64,000 nt of DNA from Sequoia sempervirens (lineage: Eukaryota > Streptophyta > Pinopsida > Cupressales > Cupressaceae), in NCBI GenBank assembly GCA_007258455.2, contig VDFB02254968.1, positions 186,001-250,000 of the forward strand. The letters run 5' to 3'. Below, one piece after another: positions 11,293 through 23,624 of the stretch. The position numbers were made by a program, and so were the translations under genes. Position 1 is the first letter of the stretch, and every line of letters starts with the position of its first letter. Below the pieces are notes generated by a model, which saw nothing but the letters and a program-made list of their open reading frames with translations, was not told where the DNA came from and did not search any database.

Positions 11293-12646
11293 TGATGCAA
11301 GCAAGGTGGAAAAAAGACCCTCTCCAACTTGAAAATGACTAAACTCGATCTAAAAACAACTCCTTCTAACACAAATCCCTCAGCTTGACTCAATCACTCT
11401 TCTTATGGCTTGTAGCCCTCAATAACCAACCAATGGAGATATCTTTTAGACAAGGTCATACAATGGCCTATCAAACACCATAAAGGTTCACCACAGAGTC
11501 CTAAACCACATACCAAAAGATTTCATTTGGTTTCTTTGACCCAACATCAAGAACCAATAACCTGCCCTGCTTCTAGGCTACTAAATTAGCCCACTTTTCC
11601 AAAGGAGGTACCCTTTAAACACTTGAAAAACACCCAAAACCCCTGGATAGTCTTAAATTGTGACATAAAACATTACATTTCCTCACCAATTTTCAAATTC
11701 AAACCTTCTAGTGTGCTACACCATGAAACCCTCCTTTCTCGTACAAGTGTTAGGGTTTTATTGAAAAACCATATACTCGGGCTTTCCAATCCAATTCAAA
11801 GTATCCAACAAACTCCACATACCCTGCACATGCTCACAAATACATTACAAGGACCATTCCATCACTTTTTTATCAAAACCTAACATAGACACCTTCATTT
11901 CATATAGAAAACAACATTACTCTACCCTAGGGCATCATCCATTTGCTCACAACTTGTTCTCTCAGAATTTAAAAGCTTAAAACATATAGCCCTACATTAA
12001 ATAGATCAATCCACTGAGTTATAGGGGTTGATAGTAGGTGGATTGATCAATTCATGATTTTAAACTTCAATCAAAACCCTTATTCAGAGTAATAGAGCAG
12101 TTTCAGGAAAATAAAGAAATCTCCACCAAATTTCAATGAAGGACTCTCAAACTGGACTCAAAAGAGAGCTAAGGTATCCTTCTATGAAAAAAAATGAATT
12201 CAGAGCATTTACAAGACTGTACGGGCCATACAGAATGAATAGAATTCATAAAACCAAAAAATAACAGAGAAAATCGTTGTTTATTGATTGATTTCCACAA
12301 TACAAACTTCACCAACCTCTTGGTCAGGCCTTTTAAGGATTTAAATACATTTTCAAATCAGTTTTTAACTTTCCAATTTATACAACCACTTTTTGAATTC
12401 CTTGACCCTTCAAATTCACATTTGTTGCACTTTGACAATTTTGAACTTAACAACATTACATATTTTTGTGCAACTTTTACTAATGTAACCCCCAAGACTC
12501 AAAACCTCCTAAGATCCATCAAATTGTTTTATTTAACATTAAAAATGGTCATTGTGACCTTATTTAGACAAAACCATATCAAAACCTAGAGCCTACTTGG
12601 TATGATCTTAAATTGACAAAATTTGTTTAATGGTGCTCCTGCACTA
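11293..12646 (-). repeat. 5' LTR of the gag-protease gypsy element
   Basis: Right-hand LTR, starting TGATGCAAGCAAGG and ending CTGCACTA before the duplicated GTGAG. Two ORFs (11623-11883 and 12284-12589) mirror ORFs in the other LTR. Confidence 0.92.
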
Positions 12647-12651
12647 GTGAG

Positions 12652-13404
12652 ACTATGAACTTACACTCATGATCACACTAAAATAAGAATATGTCAAGAA
12701 GGGTTCATTTATCAAAACATTGAAGAGATAGGATGGAATCAAATCGAAGGGATGCACTAGCCCCCAAGCTCAAGATCTTATGACACAACCATGTAAGGAC
12801 AAAGGAACACGCACACATGAGGTGTACTATAATATGACAAACACAAATCATACAAAATGAAGACATAGATATGCACAAACGAACATGATGTAAATACTAC
12901 ACGATTCAAACATAATGCTAACACAATACAAACATAATCCAATTTTATGCAAAGGGGATATGACAATTATGGACTAGAAAGCTCCATATAATTCTTACTA
13001 GGATCCATACCCAAGGTGTTCACGAATGACAAGCTAACAAAGTATGATATTTGCTAGACCTTGACCCATAAATAAAAGCATCAGAGGCTAGTGAAGTACG
13101 ATATTCACTTGGTGAGATTGATAAGAAACAAAAAAAGGATAGTGAAGTCTAATATTCACTAGGTGAGTCTCTGCCATGATAGCAAATGAAAATGCACAAG
13201 GGCTAGTGAAATCTGATATTCACTAGATGATTTCTCATGTCAACCATACAAAGAAATATAGTCCCAATAATTCTGATAAGATGCTACAAAAATGAAAAAT
13301 ATGACAAAAAAGCATCACAATTTTCAAACCATGTGAACAAAGTGAAGCACATAATTCAATGTATACCCCCACATTAAATTAATTGCTAACACCAACTAAG
13401 AGTA
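12652..13404. other. Short intervening sequence with palindromic repeats
   Basis: No gene. Resumes the sequence interrupted by the gypsy insertion. Contains the array described at 13030-13230. Confidence 0.5.
13030..13230. repeat. Four dispersed copies of an imperfect palindrome
   Basis: Near 13032, 13087, 13139 and 13203 the motif CTAGTGAAGTxxxATATTCACTxGGTGA recurs, about 50-65 bp apart. Each copy is an imperfect inverted repeat (TAGTGAA facing TTCACTA). No function can be assigned. Confidence 0.7.
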
Positions 13405-13409
13405 ATTTT

Positions 13410-14742
13410 TGTTGAGAAATGTGACTCAAATTTGTTAAGTCGTCAGTTTTCAAGTTTTTCTAACTAAAGTCGTGGGGTTCTAAAGTTTCATAACCTCCCG
13501 ACTTAGAGACTATGAAGTGATGGTGATCCCTTTGTTGTCGGCATCGTGGGTTTTGTGAACTTCGCAACCTCTGACATGAGGTTTAGAATTGAGCGACTGG
13601 GTGATCCCTTTGTTGTCGGCATGTTGCAGGATTTGTTAACTTTGCAACCTCTGACATGAGGTTCGAAAGTTTAGATTTTGAGAAACTAGGCAATCCATTT
13701 TTTGTCGACATTTTGTGGGTTTTGAGAACTTTGCAACCTCTGACATGAGGTTTGAAAGCTTTGGTTTTGAGTGATAGAGCAATCCCTTTGTTGTCGGCAA
13801 GTCATGAGTTCTAGGAACTTCACAACCTCTGACATGAAGTTTTGAAGTTCAATTTTTTAGCGATATAGTGACTTGGAATTCGATGGATATGGGGATTGCT
13901 TGGATGGTAGATGGCGATCAAGGCCAATAGGTGGCGATGACGTGGAGGACAAATGGCATGTGGGCCCATGTGCTTGGTGAACATCGGTGAGATGGTAATG
14001 AATGTCTCTTCGACTGGGCGGCATGGTGTTAGGTGGATAACCCTAACTTCAACGATGGAGATTTGTTCCACTACTTATTTGATGGCCAGAATTGGATGTT
14101 GGATGATGGCATGTGGCTCGAGATGTAACCCTAAAGGGGTGTGGTAGTCGAAGGAGATAAAAATGACTATCTTGGAGCAGCGATTACCTGGGTGGCTGGC
14201 CGAGAGGCTACGAAGCCAAGAGAGAGATGGATCTCACAGAAGATGAAGGCTAAGCGACTGTGTGATAGTGAGGCTAATAGGCCGATGGTCGGGCCATGAG
14301 TCTATGTAGCCAAAAGAGATGTCTCTCGCTGAGAGAGGGAGATCAAAGTAGGGTTATGCTATTGGATTCTCTCCGAATGGAACAAGATGTAAACTATGTA
14401 AAGGCTTAGAGCCTGAATTGTATTTGTAACTATTTTGTTGCAAAACAATACAATGATTATCTAAGCTTTTGGAGTGTTGGGTTTTTTACCCGAAAGGGTT
14501 TTCCCCACGTAAATTTGTGTGTTCATGTTTTATGTTTCATCTTTCATGTTTAATGGTATTGTTTGGAACTAGCTTAATAAGCATTAACTTTTCTCTAAGG
14601 GTCAATGTGGGAAATAAACTATGTCTGATTTCGCTATGTGGCATAGTGGTCTGTCTTTGAGATTATCTGATGAATTAAAAGCTACTGAAGGCACTACTGA
14701 TCTTATATGTTTCTTTCTAAGATGATTGATATTTTCCCAACA
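13410..14742 (+). repeat. 5' LTR of the copia-like LARD
   Basis: Starts TGTTGAGAAATG and ends ATTTTCCCAACA. Its first 450 bp contain four tandem units of about 90 bp. The last third carries the likely R-U5 with ACCCGAAAGGGTTTTCC. Confidence 0.9.
13510..13870 (+). repeat. About 90-bp tandem repeats inside the 5' LTR
   Basis: Four degenerate copies share GATCCCTTTGTTGTCGGCA and AACCTCTGACATGAGGTT. The latter contains an inverted repeat (CCTCTGACATGAGG). The same array is in the 3' LTR at about 18070-18450. Such arrays in U3 often act as enhancers; that is inference here. Confidence 0.85.
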
Positions 14743-17700
14743 TGTGGTATTAGAACCATCTTCTAGGATTTACTTTTGCTTGCATGTGCAAGTTTGTGAG
14801 TTGCATGTACAATTTGCATGGACTCACATGTGGCTTGCATGCACTTGTATTTTGATGCATGTAAGAGTCCCTGGTGTTTCTAGTTCTGGGTATTCCTTCT
14901 GTGAATATTTCTTAGCTTGGCAAGCTTGAGGAAATCTAGAGAAATCAACTGATGTGTTGATCCTTTGGTGGGTAGACGTTCTTGCTTTTCTATTTAACTT
15001 TCTAAGACAATACGCAATATGAAAGATGGAGAAACTTGAGTTGTTCATATTGAAAAGTGGTATAACCTTGATGCATGGGGTGGAATTTTTTGCTTTGTCG
15101 CTATGTTGCAGCAAAAGCTTTCATATTGGGTGTTTGTGTAAGAGGCTCCCTAATGATACAGAGAATCTTGGGTTGTTGCCCAGTCATGGAGTAATGTGCT
15201 TATGCTGGGTTGTTTCCTTAGTATTGGAAGGCAGGGTTTTATGGTACCCCCATTGCATGAAGGCTATGGAATTGATATGTGGATGATCTAGAAGCTTTTG
15301 AAATATCATGTCTCTCTCGAATGCATGTGCATGTAGGTGGTTTTGGAGTTGGCTTGAAATGGACCTGGAGTTCCTGAACTGTTGTTTCCTTTTAAGGATG
15401 GTTTTTACTTGCATGGATCTGTGGTTTTGCAGGTTTTACATGGTCAAGAAAAACCTGCGATTATGTGGAGCTATTGTTAAGCTATTTTCTACAACTTGGC
15501 TTTTGGGGTGTGACTGGATGAGATAGTTGCAATTCGAGATGGTAAGAGGAGGCGAGATTCCTTCTCTACATTGAAGTATTGGTATGTGATTTGTCACTTA
15601 GCATTCTTGTGGTGGTGCTTGGTGGTTTCCTAAACTATGGTGCTTCTTGTGAACATGATTGGAAAATCTGATTTGAGTTTGGTTTGGTGTTTGAGTCAAG
15701 TTGTCTACATTGTTATTCTCATTGAGATCTCAGTTTTGCAGTTTCCAGTGCGATAATGGATTTGCGTGTTTCTGTTGAATGGATCTATGGAATGTGCAAT
15801 GTTGTGGGTTGTCTTTATCTACTTGTTTATTGTGAGACAACTCAAAAGTGGACTATGTATATCCGCAAGATCTGATTCTATGATGGTGCAAACTTGTTAG
15901 CTGGCCTTATATGTTGTCACTTGTGCATTGGTGTAGTTGTTTTGAGATGTGAGGATGGATGGTGTTGAGTACATGGGTAGTCAGTTATGGGGACCTGTAG
16001 CATGATGTGTTGTGATGTCAATGATATCTTGGATACACTGCCTTGTGTAAGATTTTGACAATGATGGTATTTTTTTTCCTAGTATGGAGATCTTGTTGTC
16101 ACTTGGTATTGTTGTCAGAAAGACATGTTGTTGTGTGGACCTAAAGGTTTTCCATTTTAGCATAAGTTTTGGTCATGATGCTTGGAAAGCTCAGTTGTCA
16201 TGGTTCAGTGAGAGATTTAGCAATGACTATGGATTCATCACTTGGTGATGGATGATCTTCTTTAGTGCGGTAGATGTTACTAGGAGGAGATTTTATATCC
16301 TATTGCTACAAAAGGGTTCTTTTACATTTGCATGGACACTATTGGAAGATGTGCAACATCTTGAAAACATGGAGGATTCTTGGATTCTTTGGTTGAGATG
16401 TTGGTGGTGCTTGATAGGTGATGTTGGTTTAAAGTTTGTTTGTTTTATGTCATGATATAAGTTCTTGATTGCACATTAGATTTTTGGCATAATATTTTTC
16501 TCTTGATACCATGTTATGTTCACCTAGAGCATGGGATCTCCTAAGGGGGATGGTAAGATCATGGTGTCATGATAAGTTCCTGGTTAGATGATTGGAGCTT
16601 TTGACAATGGTCTAGTAATTCTTTGTGTATTGGGTACATAGATTATATGCTTGAAAACTTCATGATAGTACAATGATGCATTTGGGGTTTAGCATGGAGT
16701 GATTTTTAGTAGGTTCTCTTAGATACATGGAGAATAACCTATGAGGCTGTAATTCTCTTGAGATGAGAAAATTATACTAAGATGGTTACTCTTGGTGAGA
16801 TTTTAGCAGAAATTATGAGCAACCTACACCTTGGTTAGATGTGAGTTCAACAGAGACCAATGAGGATATTTCTCTTGGAGAAGTCATAAGGGCTTGGTTA
16901 CCCTAGAGGAGCATTCTCATTCCCCACTCTTGGTGTACTCAGCAGATTATCATTTGAAAGGAGATGCATTGGGAGTATTTCCTGAAATAGTAAATGCAGT
17001 AGTTTGATCTTCTCGGAGAATCTTGCATCCTTATAATTACATGACATATATGTTGAGTTTGATCTTGGTGATTGAACGGTTGGGTGTTGTTATTTTGTTC
17101 TCTTTGGGGTGTTTTGAAGGAGATCATACTTGACACAGTTGGCATTTAGAGGTGTATGTAGAAGGATTTTCTATAGGTATATGATGTGCAGACTTTTCTC
17201 TCTGTGGTATTGGTTATGGAGAATTGTGGTGAGGGTTGTATAGGTTGTGCATATCATTGTGGATGGTTCCTTGAAACTACATGTTTACACTCTCTATGTG
17301 ATGCTATTGGTAGACTCGCTATGCCTTGATTTTTTTAGATTCAGCATTACCCATGTAGTGGGAGTTCCTAGATGTGTTTTGTCTCCTTTGACTAGTTGGC
17401 ACTTGGAGCTTGTGTTTACTGTTGATGGGCTGGCTATGTAAGTGGCATGATTTTTTTGATGTTGATACCTTAGAGGTATGTGTGATTGGATGGATTAGCA
17501 TTTTTTGTGTGTGTTATTTTTTAGTCGCGTGGGTTGATCATTTGGATGGGAGTAGTCAGTGTTTTTGGTTGTTGTTCTAGCTAGTGTTCTATCTTGTTTC
17601 TAGAGGGTGACTTCACGGTTGTGTTCATGTTGAGGGATTTGGAGTTAATGTTGTGTTACTTCTGTATAGCTTGTGAGCACAGTGGAGTGGTGGCAGTGTT

Positions 17701-17923
17701 GAAGCCCTTGTTGTCTGTTGGATCTGATGCTTGTGTTCTTGAGACTGGTGCATATATGCCTTGACTTGTTCCTTTTCCTATGGTGGATGGCTGGAACTGT
17801 TGCCTGAGCTAGTGGACATCTTAGATGTCATTGCAGGTGTCTTAGTTGGAGCACAAAAGCATTGTTTAAGATTCTTGAGTTTTCTTTGGAAGGATCCAAT
17901 AAGTTCTTTTTCAAGTGGGAGAA
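14743..17923 (+). other. Non-coding interior of the copia-like LARD
   Basis: G/T-rich on the plus strand, with stops in all frames and no retroelement protein motif. The first 300 bp, including a GGGTATTCCTT...AAGCT...TTGATCCTT order of motifs, resembles sequence after the LTR at 21465. The non-coding interior is therefore shared by related elements, not a private decay product. The 3' end is the polypurine tract at 17912-17923. Confidence 0.75.
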
Positions 17924-19261
17924 TGTTGAGAAATGTGACTTAAATTTATTGGCTTGATCAACTTCCTAGAGCAGTTGTGTTTTCCTCCTTCATCAGCCTA
18001 AGTTAAGTCATTGGTTTTCAAGTTTTTCTAACTAAAATTGCAGGTTTCTAAAGTTTCATAACCTCCCAACTTAGTGACTATGAAGTGAGGGCGATCCCTT
18101 TGTTGTCAGCATGTCATGGGTTTTGTGAACTTCATAACCTCTTAAATGAGGTTCAAAAGTTTGGGTTTTGAGTAACTGGTCAATCCATTTGTTGTTGACA
18201 TGTCATGGGTTTTGTGAACTTCACAACCTCTAACATGAGGTTCAGAAGTTTGGGTTTTTCAGAGCGATTGGGAAATCCCTTTTTTGCTAGCATGTCATAG
18301 GTGTTGATAACTTCACAACCTCTGACATGAGGTTCGGAAGCTCGGGTTTTGAGCGATAGAGTGATCACTTTGCTATCAGTGAGTCACGAGTTCTAGGAAC
18401 TTCACAACCTTCGACATGATGTTTTGAAGTTCAATTTTTTAACTATATAGCGACTTGGAAGTTGACGGATGTGGGGATTGCTTGGATGGTGGATCGTGAT
18501 GAATGCCAATAGGTGGCGATGACGTGGAGGAAAAATGGCATGTGGTCCCATGTGCTCAGTGAACATAGGTGAGATGGTAATGAATGTCTCTTTGACTAGG
18601 CGACATGGTGTTATATGGATAACCCTAACTTCAATGATGGAGATTTCTTCAAATTCTTATCCAACGGCTAGAATTGGATGTTGGATGATGGCATGTGGCT
18701 CGAGGTGTAACCCTAAAGAGGTTCATTAGTTGAAGGAGATAGAAATGACTATCTTAGAGCAACAATTACTTGGGTGGCTGGCTGAGAGGCTGGTGGTCAG
18801 GCCATGAGGCTATGTAGCCAAAAGAGATGTCTCTCGCTAAGAGAGGGAGATCAAAGTAGGGTTATGTTGTCAGATTCTCTTTGGATGGAACAAGATGTAA
18901 ACTCTATAAAGGCTTAGAGCCTTAATTGTATTTGTAACTATTTTTTTGTTGAATAATACAATGGCGATCTAAGATTTTGGAGTGTGGGGTTTGTTACCCG
19001 AAAAGGTTTTCCCTATGTAAATATGCATGTTCATGTTTTATGTTTCATCTTTCATGTTTAATGGTTTTGCATGATTGAATCTATTTAATGGTGTTTTTTG
19101 GAACTGGTTTAATAAGCATTAAATTTTCTCTAAGGGTCAATGTGGGAAATAAACTATGTCTAATTTTGCTTTGTGGCATAGTGGTCTATGTCTTTGAGAT
19201 TATCTGATGAATTAACTACTGATCTTGGGTGTTTCTTTCTGAGATAGATATTTTCTCTACA
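17924..19261 (+). repeat. 3' LTR of the copia-like LARD
   Basis: Aligns with 13410-14742. Near its start it has an extra segment of about 50 bp (about 17948-18000) that the 5' LTR lacks, so the two LTRs have diverged by indels as well as substitutions. Carries the roughly 90-bp repeat array at about 18070-18450. Confidence 0.9.
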
Positions 19262-19266
19262 ATTTC

Positions 19267-20328
19267 CTTTAAGGTAGAATAAAAATGATACTTGTAGAAT
19301 GATCTAGGTCATGAGAGCTTGCTGAGAAATGTTATTCCAAATGATATGTTCCTAATAAAGCTAACTCAGGATAAGGGGTTTCCCCCAAAATAAAGCCACA
19401 TAATAGAACATAAGGGATCCACAAATTTGGAGTCAATATAGATGAGAGATAATATAATATGATCATGCTCGGAATCAACATCATTCCCAAAACCTTATGG
19501 AACTACGAACACAATGGAGGAATGACACATGAAAATAATATAAAATATTTTGGGTCAACATGGAAGAGACCTAAATATCTCAACACCTTACATTGTTTCC
19601 AAAAGGAAAAAATATAATAAATTCAAAAAAAAAATGTAAATGGAGATACAAAGGATTAAAATGGTGAAAATACTATGTATTTTTATAAAACTCTTCTAAT
19701 TTCCAAAAAATTAAATCTCAATGGTTGATAATTAGAATTTGAATTTCAAATAATAAATTATCAACATTGACCTTTTTGAATTTGGGTCGAACTTAAGAGG
19801 TCTAGGACACAGTGCACCCTAGACCAGATTCCTCCTTTTTTGGGATCCAAAGTGTCAGGAGAAAAATATGTAATGCGTACTTTGGTTTTTCACATTTAGT
19901 TTTTCAATAAATGTTAAAATGGGCCATGGAATGCATAATTTATGAAATTAGGTGCATGATTAGGTCCAAAAACAAAGGGGGAGCAAAACCTAGTGTGAAA
20001 TTGTCAAGGGTGACAATTTACGATGCTACGAAATCATAAAGGTAATAGAAGTTGTTTATTTAATCAAGGATATAAAAAATAATAATTTCACTAGTTATTC
20101 AAAGATCTTCATTTCCTTGGAATTGATATGGAGACAAAAATCATGGACCAATGTGAAGATTTTTCTTTAGTCTTTCCATTAGAATATTCTAACATGAGTT
20201 CAACTTCAATGAATTTTTTTATTGTTGTAGGTAGATGCCCTCTTATTTGAGTAAGAAAGAAATTTCTAACCATATTATTTTCACTGTGACTATTCTATTA
20301 AGATTTGGATTTTTTCCTAGGTTCCTTT
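19267..20328. other. AT-rich unassigned sequence
   Basis: No gene. A segment at about 19965-20031 resembles 5283-5358, the flank of the gypsy insertion, pointing to an unclassified dispersed repeat. Confidence 0.4.
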
Positions 20329-21465
20329 TATTAGGATTAGGTGTGCCATACACCTTGTATATCCTAATATTTAGTTTTACATTATTTATTTTAATTTATT
20401 AATTATTTTATCCTCATTTTATAAATGAGTCATCCCACTTTTAGGTGGAACTTTTAGCCACCCATTGACTATCTTAGAATGTTTTTAGGAAGTTGTAAGA
20501 GCATCTCATGTCATTATAGTAGTGTGAGATGTGGGAGTTACATATGATGGATTCTATGATGCATGTAATGGAATCATTATCAGGAGTCACAAAGTGGAGT
20601 TAGAATATTGAACTACATTATGATGTGTAAGAATCATCTCTAGCAATATAAGAGGTGTAAGAAAAGAATCTATGACAATAGGTAAGAAGTTGGTTCTATT
20701 TTTCTAACTTGAGTAGTTGTTATATTATCCTCTAGTGGCTTTTTTATTCTCTAGCGAAGCTAGATGACCAATTCCATGAGAAATATTTTGAAAATTAAGA
20801 AATATGTTTATAACTCCTTGACACATGTCATGAGGTCTCTTTCCATGTTGAATACCTGACTCATAATTTTATCTAATGGAATTGGAAGATCATTTATGGT
20901 TTCCTAGATGTCTTTACCTATATATGATATATTTTCTATTGATATTTAAGAGACAATATTTGCATTGGAGCGAGGAGGTGATTCTAGAATACTATTAGAT
21001 CTTCATCGCAGAATCAAGTGATGATAAAATCTTGTTAATATTTGTTCTTCATTGTAATATGTAATATTTTTATAATTTGTGGTTGCATGTATGTGTGATA
21101 TGTGATAGGCTTTTGAATCTAGATAATAATTCACATTTAGTTACAAGTTAGAGGATAGGTGTTACATATTGGTGTTGGTCTCCATATTATAACCAATGTA
21201 TTGTATTATAAATATATATGGTTTGTTATTAATACAAGGGTTTCATGGTGTTTTGAGGGTGACATTTTTTACCTAAAAGGTTCTTCCTTATGTACATCTT
21301 GTGTTATTTATATCTATAGTGGATTTCTTATCTTCCCCATCTATTCTTTTTGTCTCAGTAATATATTTTACAAGTCATTATGTTGGCTAGACTTAAATAG
21401 ATTTATAATATACACAACTTTCCTCTTATGATTTAAATGGTGGAATGAATTATATTTTCCCAACA
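20329..21465 (+). repeat. LTR of a second, related copia-like element
   Basis: The right end is clear: TTTTCCCAACA at 21455-21465, followed by TTTGGTATGAAAGC, a diverged initiator-Met primer-binding site. An R-U5-like ACCTAAAAGGTTCTTCC lies near 21271-21287. The left end is inferred at about 20329, where a TATTAGGATTAGGTG segment could be a decayed TGTTRGGATT start; the true border may differ. No matching 3' LTR was found in the window. Confidence 0.6.
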
Positions 21466-23624
21466 TTTGGTATGAAAGCTAAATAGTTGGTTCCATACTT
21501 TTTGGGTTTTGGGTATTCCTTATTTTGATTTGTTGATCCTAGGAAGCTCGTGAGAATTTATAGAAAGGAATAGGTTATTTATTAATCCTTAATGGAGAGG
21601 AATTTTTATTTTATTTAATCTTTTATTTTCAACAAATAATGTTTTCAACTTGTGGGATGATATTGGATAATTTCTAAGGAAAAAAATGAGAAAACTCAAA
21701 ATCACATATTATGGGAGTTTTCATTGGTGATGTTAATATGTTGTTTGTGATAGATGATCTTATTATTATGAATATGGGATTTTTTTTAATTTGTGAAGAT
21801 TAATTTAATTTGAAGATAGTGTATTTTAGTCTTATCTATGTTTTAAATTTGGTCACCATTGTGCTTTACTTCTAGTAATCAGTGACTGGCTATATTTTTG
21901 TGAAGGGGTGTCTTTCTTGGAATGTGTAATATTTTAATATTGTGGTAGCAACTATGATAGTGATGGAAATTAAACCTATGACTATAAATGATGGTAAAGT
22001 CTTTGCGAGATAATATTGAAAAGCTAAATTAGGAATAGTATGTCCATTGAAAGATGATGGGTTAAAAACTCTAGTATCAAAACTTATGTGATGTCAAAGT
22101 TTTGTTGTAATTATTTGGAAACTAATTTGATTTATCATCCTACAAATTAGATTATCTATGAAATTTAGTTTGTTTAGGAATTTCATGAATCAAATGTTAA
22201 TTTTCTCTCCAATCTTAATCTCCATGCTTCAAGATTGAAAAAGCAATCTACATTTTCTATTTTAATATACTGGCTGTTAAAATTTCTCAATTGGTTACTT
22301 CCTACTTGGTTCAAGTTAGAAAGACAGTATTGCTACTACAACTTTGAGTCCAACTTTTTTTATGATTTTTTTATGTCTTTTGATCATCTAATTCTTTGAT
22401 AGTGGTTAGGTTATGAAGGATAAAACATATTATTACTTTAGGGTGGTTATCTAAATTTTTGATGCCACATATTTTTTATTTTCAAAGTCAAGTATGTTAG
22501 GGTGGTCGCAAGTTTCAATATCAAGTTTGGTGTAGAAGTCCTACCTATCGTTATTATTAGAGTTATTCTTAATTACTTGTTTTCTTTTGGTGATCCTTTT
22601 TTTTTTTTAAGGAACTTATTATTTTAATTCTTTAACATGGGAGTTTATCTTCATTTTTACCTTCTTCCTAATATGCTTGTGTAGTCTAATTGCTAGTATG
22701 AGTTTTTTTATTAGTGTGCAAGATGATCTCACAATAGTGTGTCCCACTCTTTTTTCCTTAGTGGGACACTCAAAGTTAACATTTTTTGCATTTTTCAATT
22801 TTTGTTAATTATAGGGAACAAATGATAAATAAATTAAGGATGAGATAAACTAATGAGTTGTGAAATTTTCCATATGGACTCAAGCTATAATTTTATTTTT
22901 TTTAAATAATTATTTCTATAATTTTGTTTTTTTGTTTTTCAATCATTTTTATTTTTTATTGAATTTAATTATTCCATAGTGCTTAAATGTCAATAACTAT
23001 AAAAAATTATTCATGGTTTAATGAAATGAAATTGCCAGCTCTAACGTGTGCATGGATATTTTTTGGTAATTTTTTATTAAATATTTTGTAAGTTAATTTT
23101 TGATTTAGTACTAATGAAAATTATAGCCCTATATTATTCCATAACACATTTATCTTAGTATATATCAAAATTTTAAAAAAATCATTAAAATAAGGTCATC
23201 AATGTGTAGTGTAGTATATTTTTGTAGGTTATTCTAAAAAATTTCTTCAATGACCACACATTTCATGTTTATTTATATGGATTTATTCATTCATCAACCT
23301 TAAATTAAGTAAGGTATGGTATTTTTTGCAAAAGAAACTTGAATAAAAAACACCATTAGAAGCATTATGGATTTAGGGATGCTTGAAATGTGAAGAAATC
23401 CCCAATCTTACCTTGGTAGGATTTGATAAGATTCTTATGTGAGAATAATTTCTACCTTTTGACCATCATTATTCAACAAAATTCTTTTAAAAATGTAAAA
23501 ATTAATTATAAATCCCCTTTGATAGTTTCTTATGAAAAATGATTTTTTTTAATAAAATTTCAAGATAGAACTTTTATTGCTAAACCCACCTAAAAAAAAT
23601 TGACCCCAAAAACTTGTAATCAAT
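21466..23624 (+). other. Non-coding interior remnant of the second copia-like element and AT-rich sequence
   Basis: The first 200 bp resemble the interior of the element at 14743. Beyond about 21700 the sequence is AT-rich with no gene or recognisable protein motif. The downstream border of the element cannot be placed. Confidence 0.45.

Larger units (their letters stand above)
5378..12646 (-). mobile_element. Ty3/gypsy-type LTR retrotransposon keeping only gag and protease
   Basis: Two direct repeats of about 1.35 kb (5378-6733 and 11293-12646) start TGATGCAAGC and end CACCA or CACTA. They are flanked by the exact 5-bp duplication GTGAG at 5373-5377 and 12647-12651. On the minus strand a primer-binding site complementary to initiator-Met tRNA (TGGTATCAGAGCCC) lies two bases inside the right-hand LTR, so transcription runs right to left. 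The interior holds gag with a zinc knuckle and an aspartic protease. There is no reverse transcriptase, RNase H or integrase motif in the remaining 750 bp. Excluding the nested element, the body is about 5.1 kb. It is either an internally deleted copy or a member of a gag-only, TR-GAG-like non-autonomous family. Ty3/gypsy placement rests on the gag and protease style. Confidence 0.92.
13410..19261 (+). mobile_element. Copia-like LTR element with non-coding interior (LARD-like)
   Basis: Direct repeats at 13410-14742 and 17924-19261 begin TGTTGAGAAATGTGAC and end CCCAACA (CTCTACA in the right copy). The candidate 5-bp target duplication is ATTTT / ATTTC (4 of 5). A primer-binding site resembling the initiator-Met type, TGGTATTAGAACC, lies two bases inside the left LTR. 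A polypurine tract CAAGTGGGAGAA (17912-17923) abuts the right LTR. This tract/LTR junction and the R-U5-like segment with CCCGAAAGGGTTTTCC are copia-like. The 3.2-kb interior has no gag, protease, RT or integrase motif on either strand, and its ORFs are short. It would depend on a partner element for mobility. Confidence 0.9.

Noticed and set aside
6371..12589. Similar ORFs of 101 residues at 6371-6676 and 12284-12589
   Set aside because: They are the same LTR sequence present twice; conservation follows from LTR duplication.
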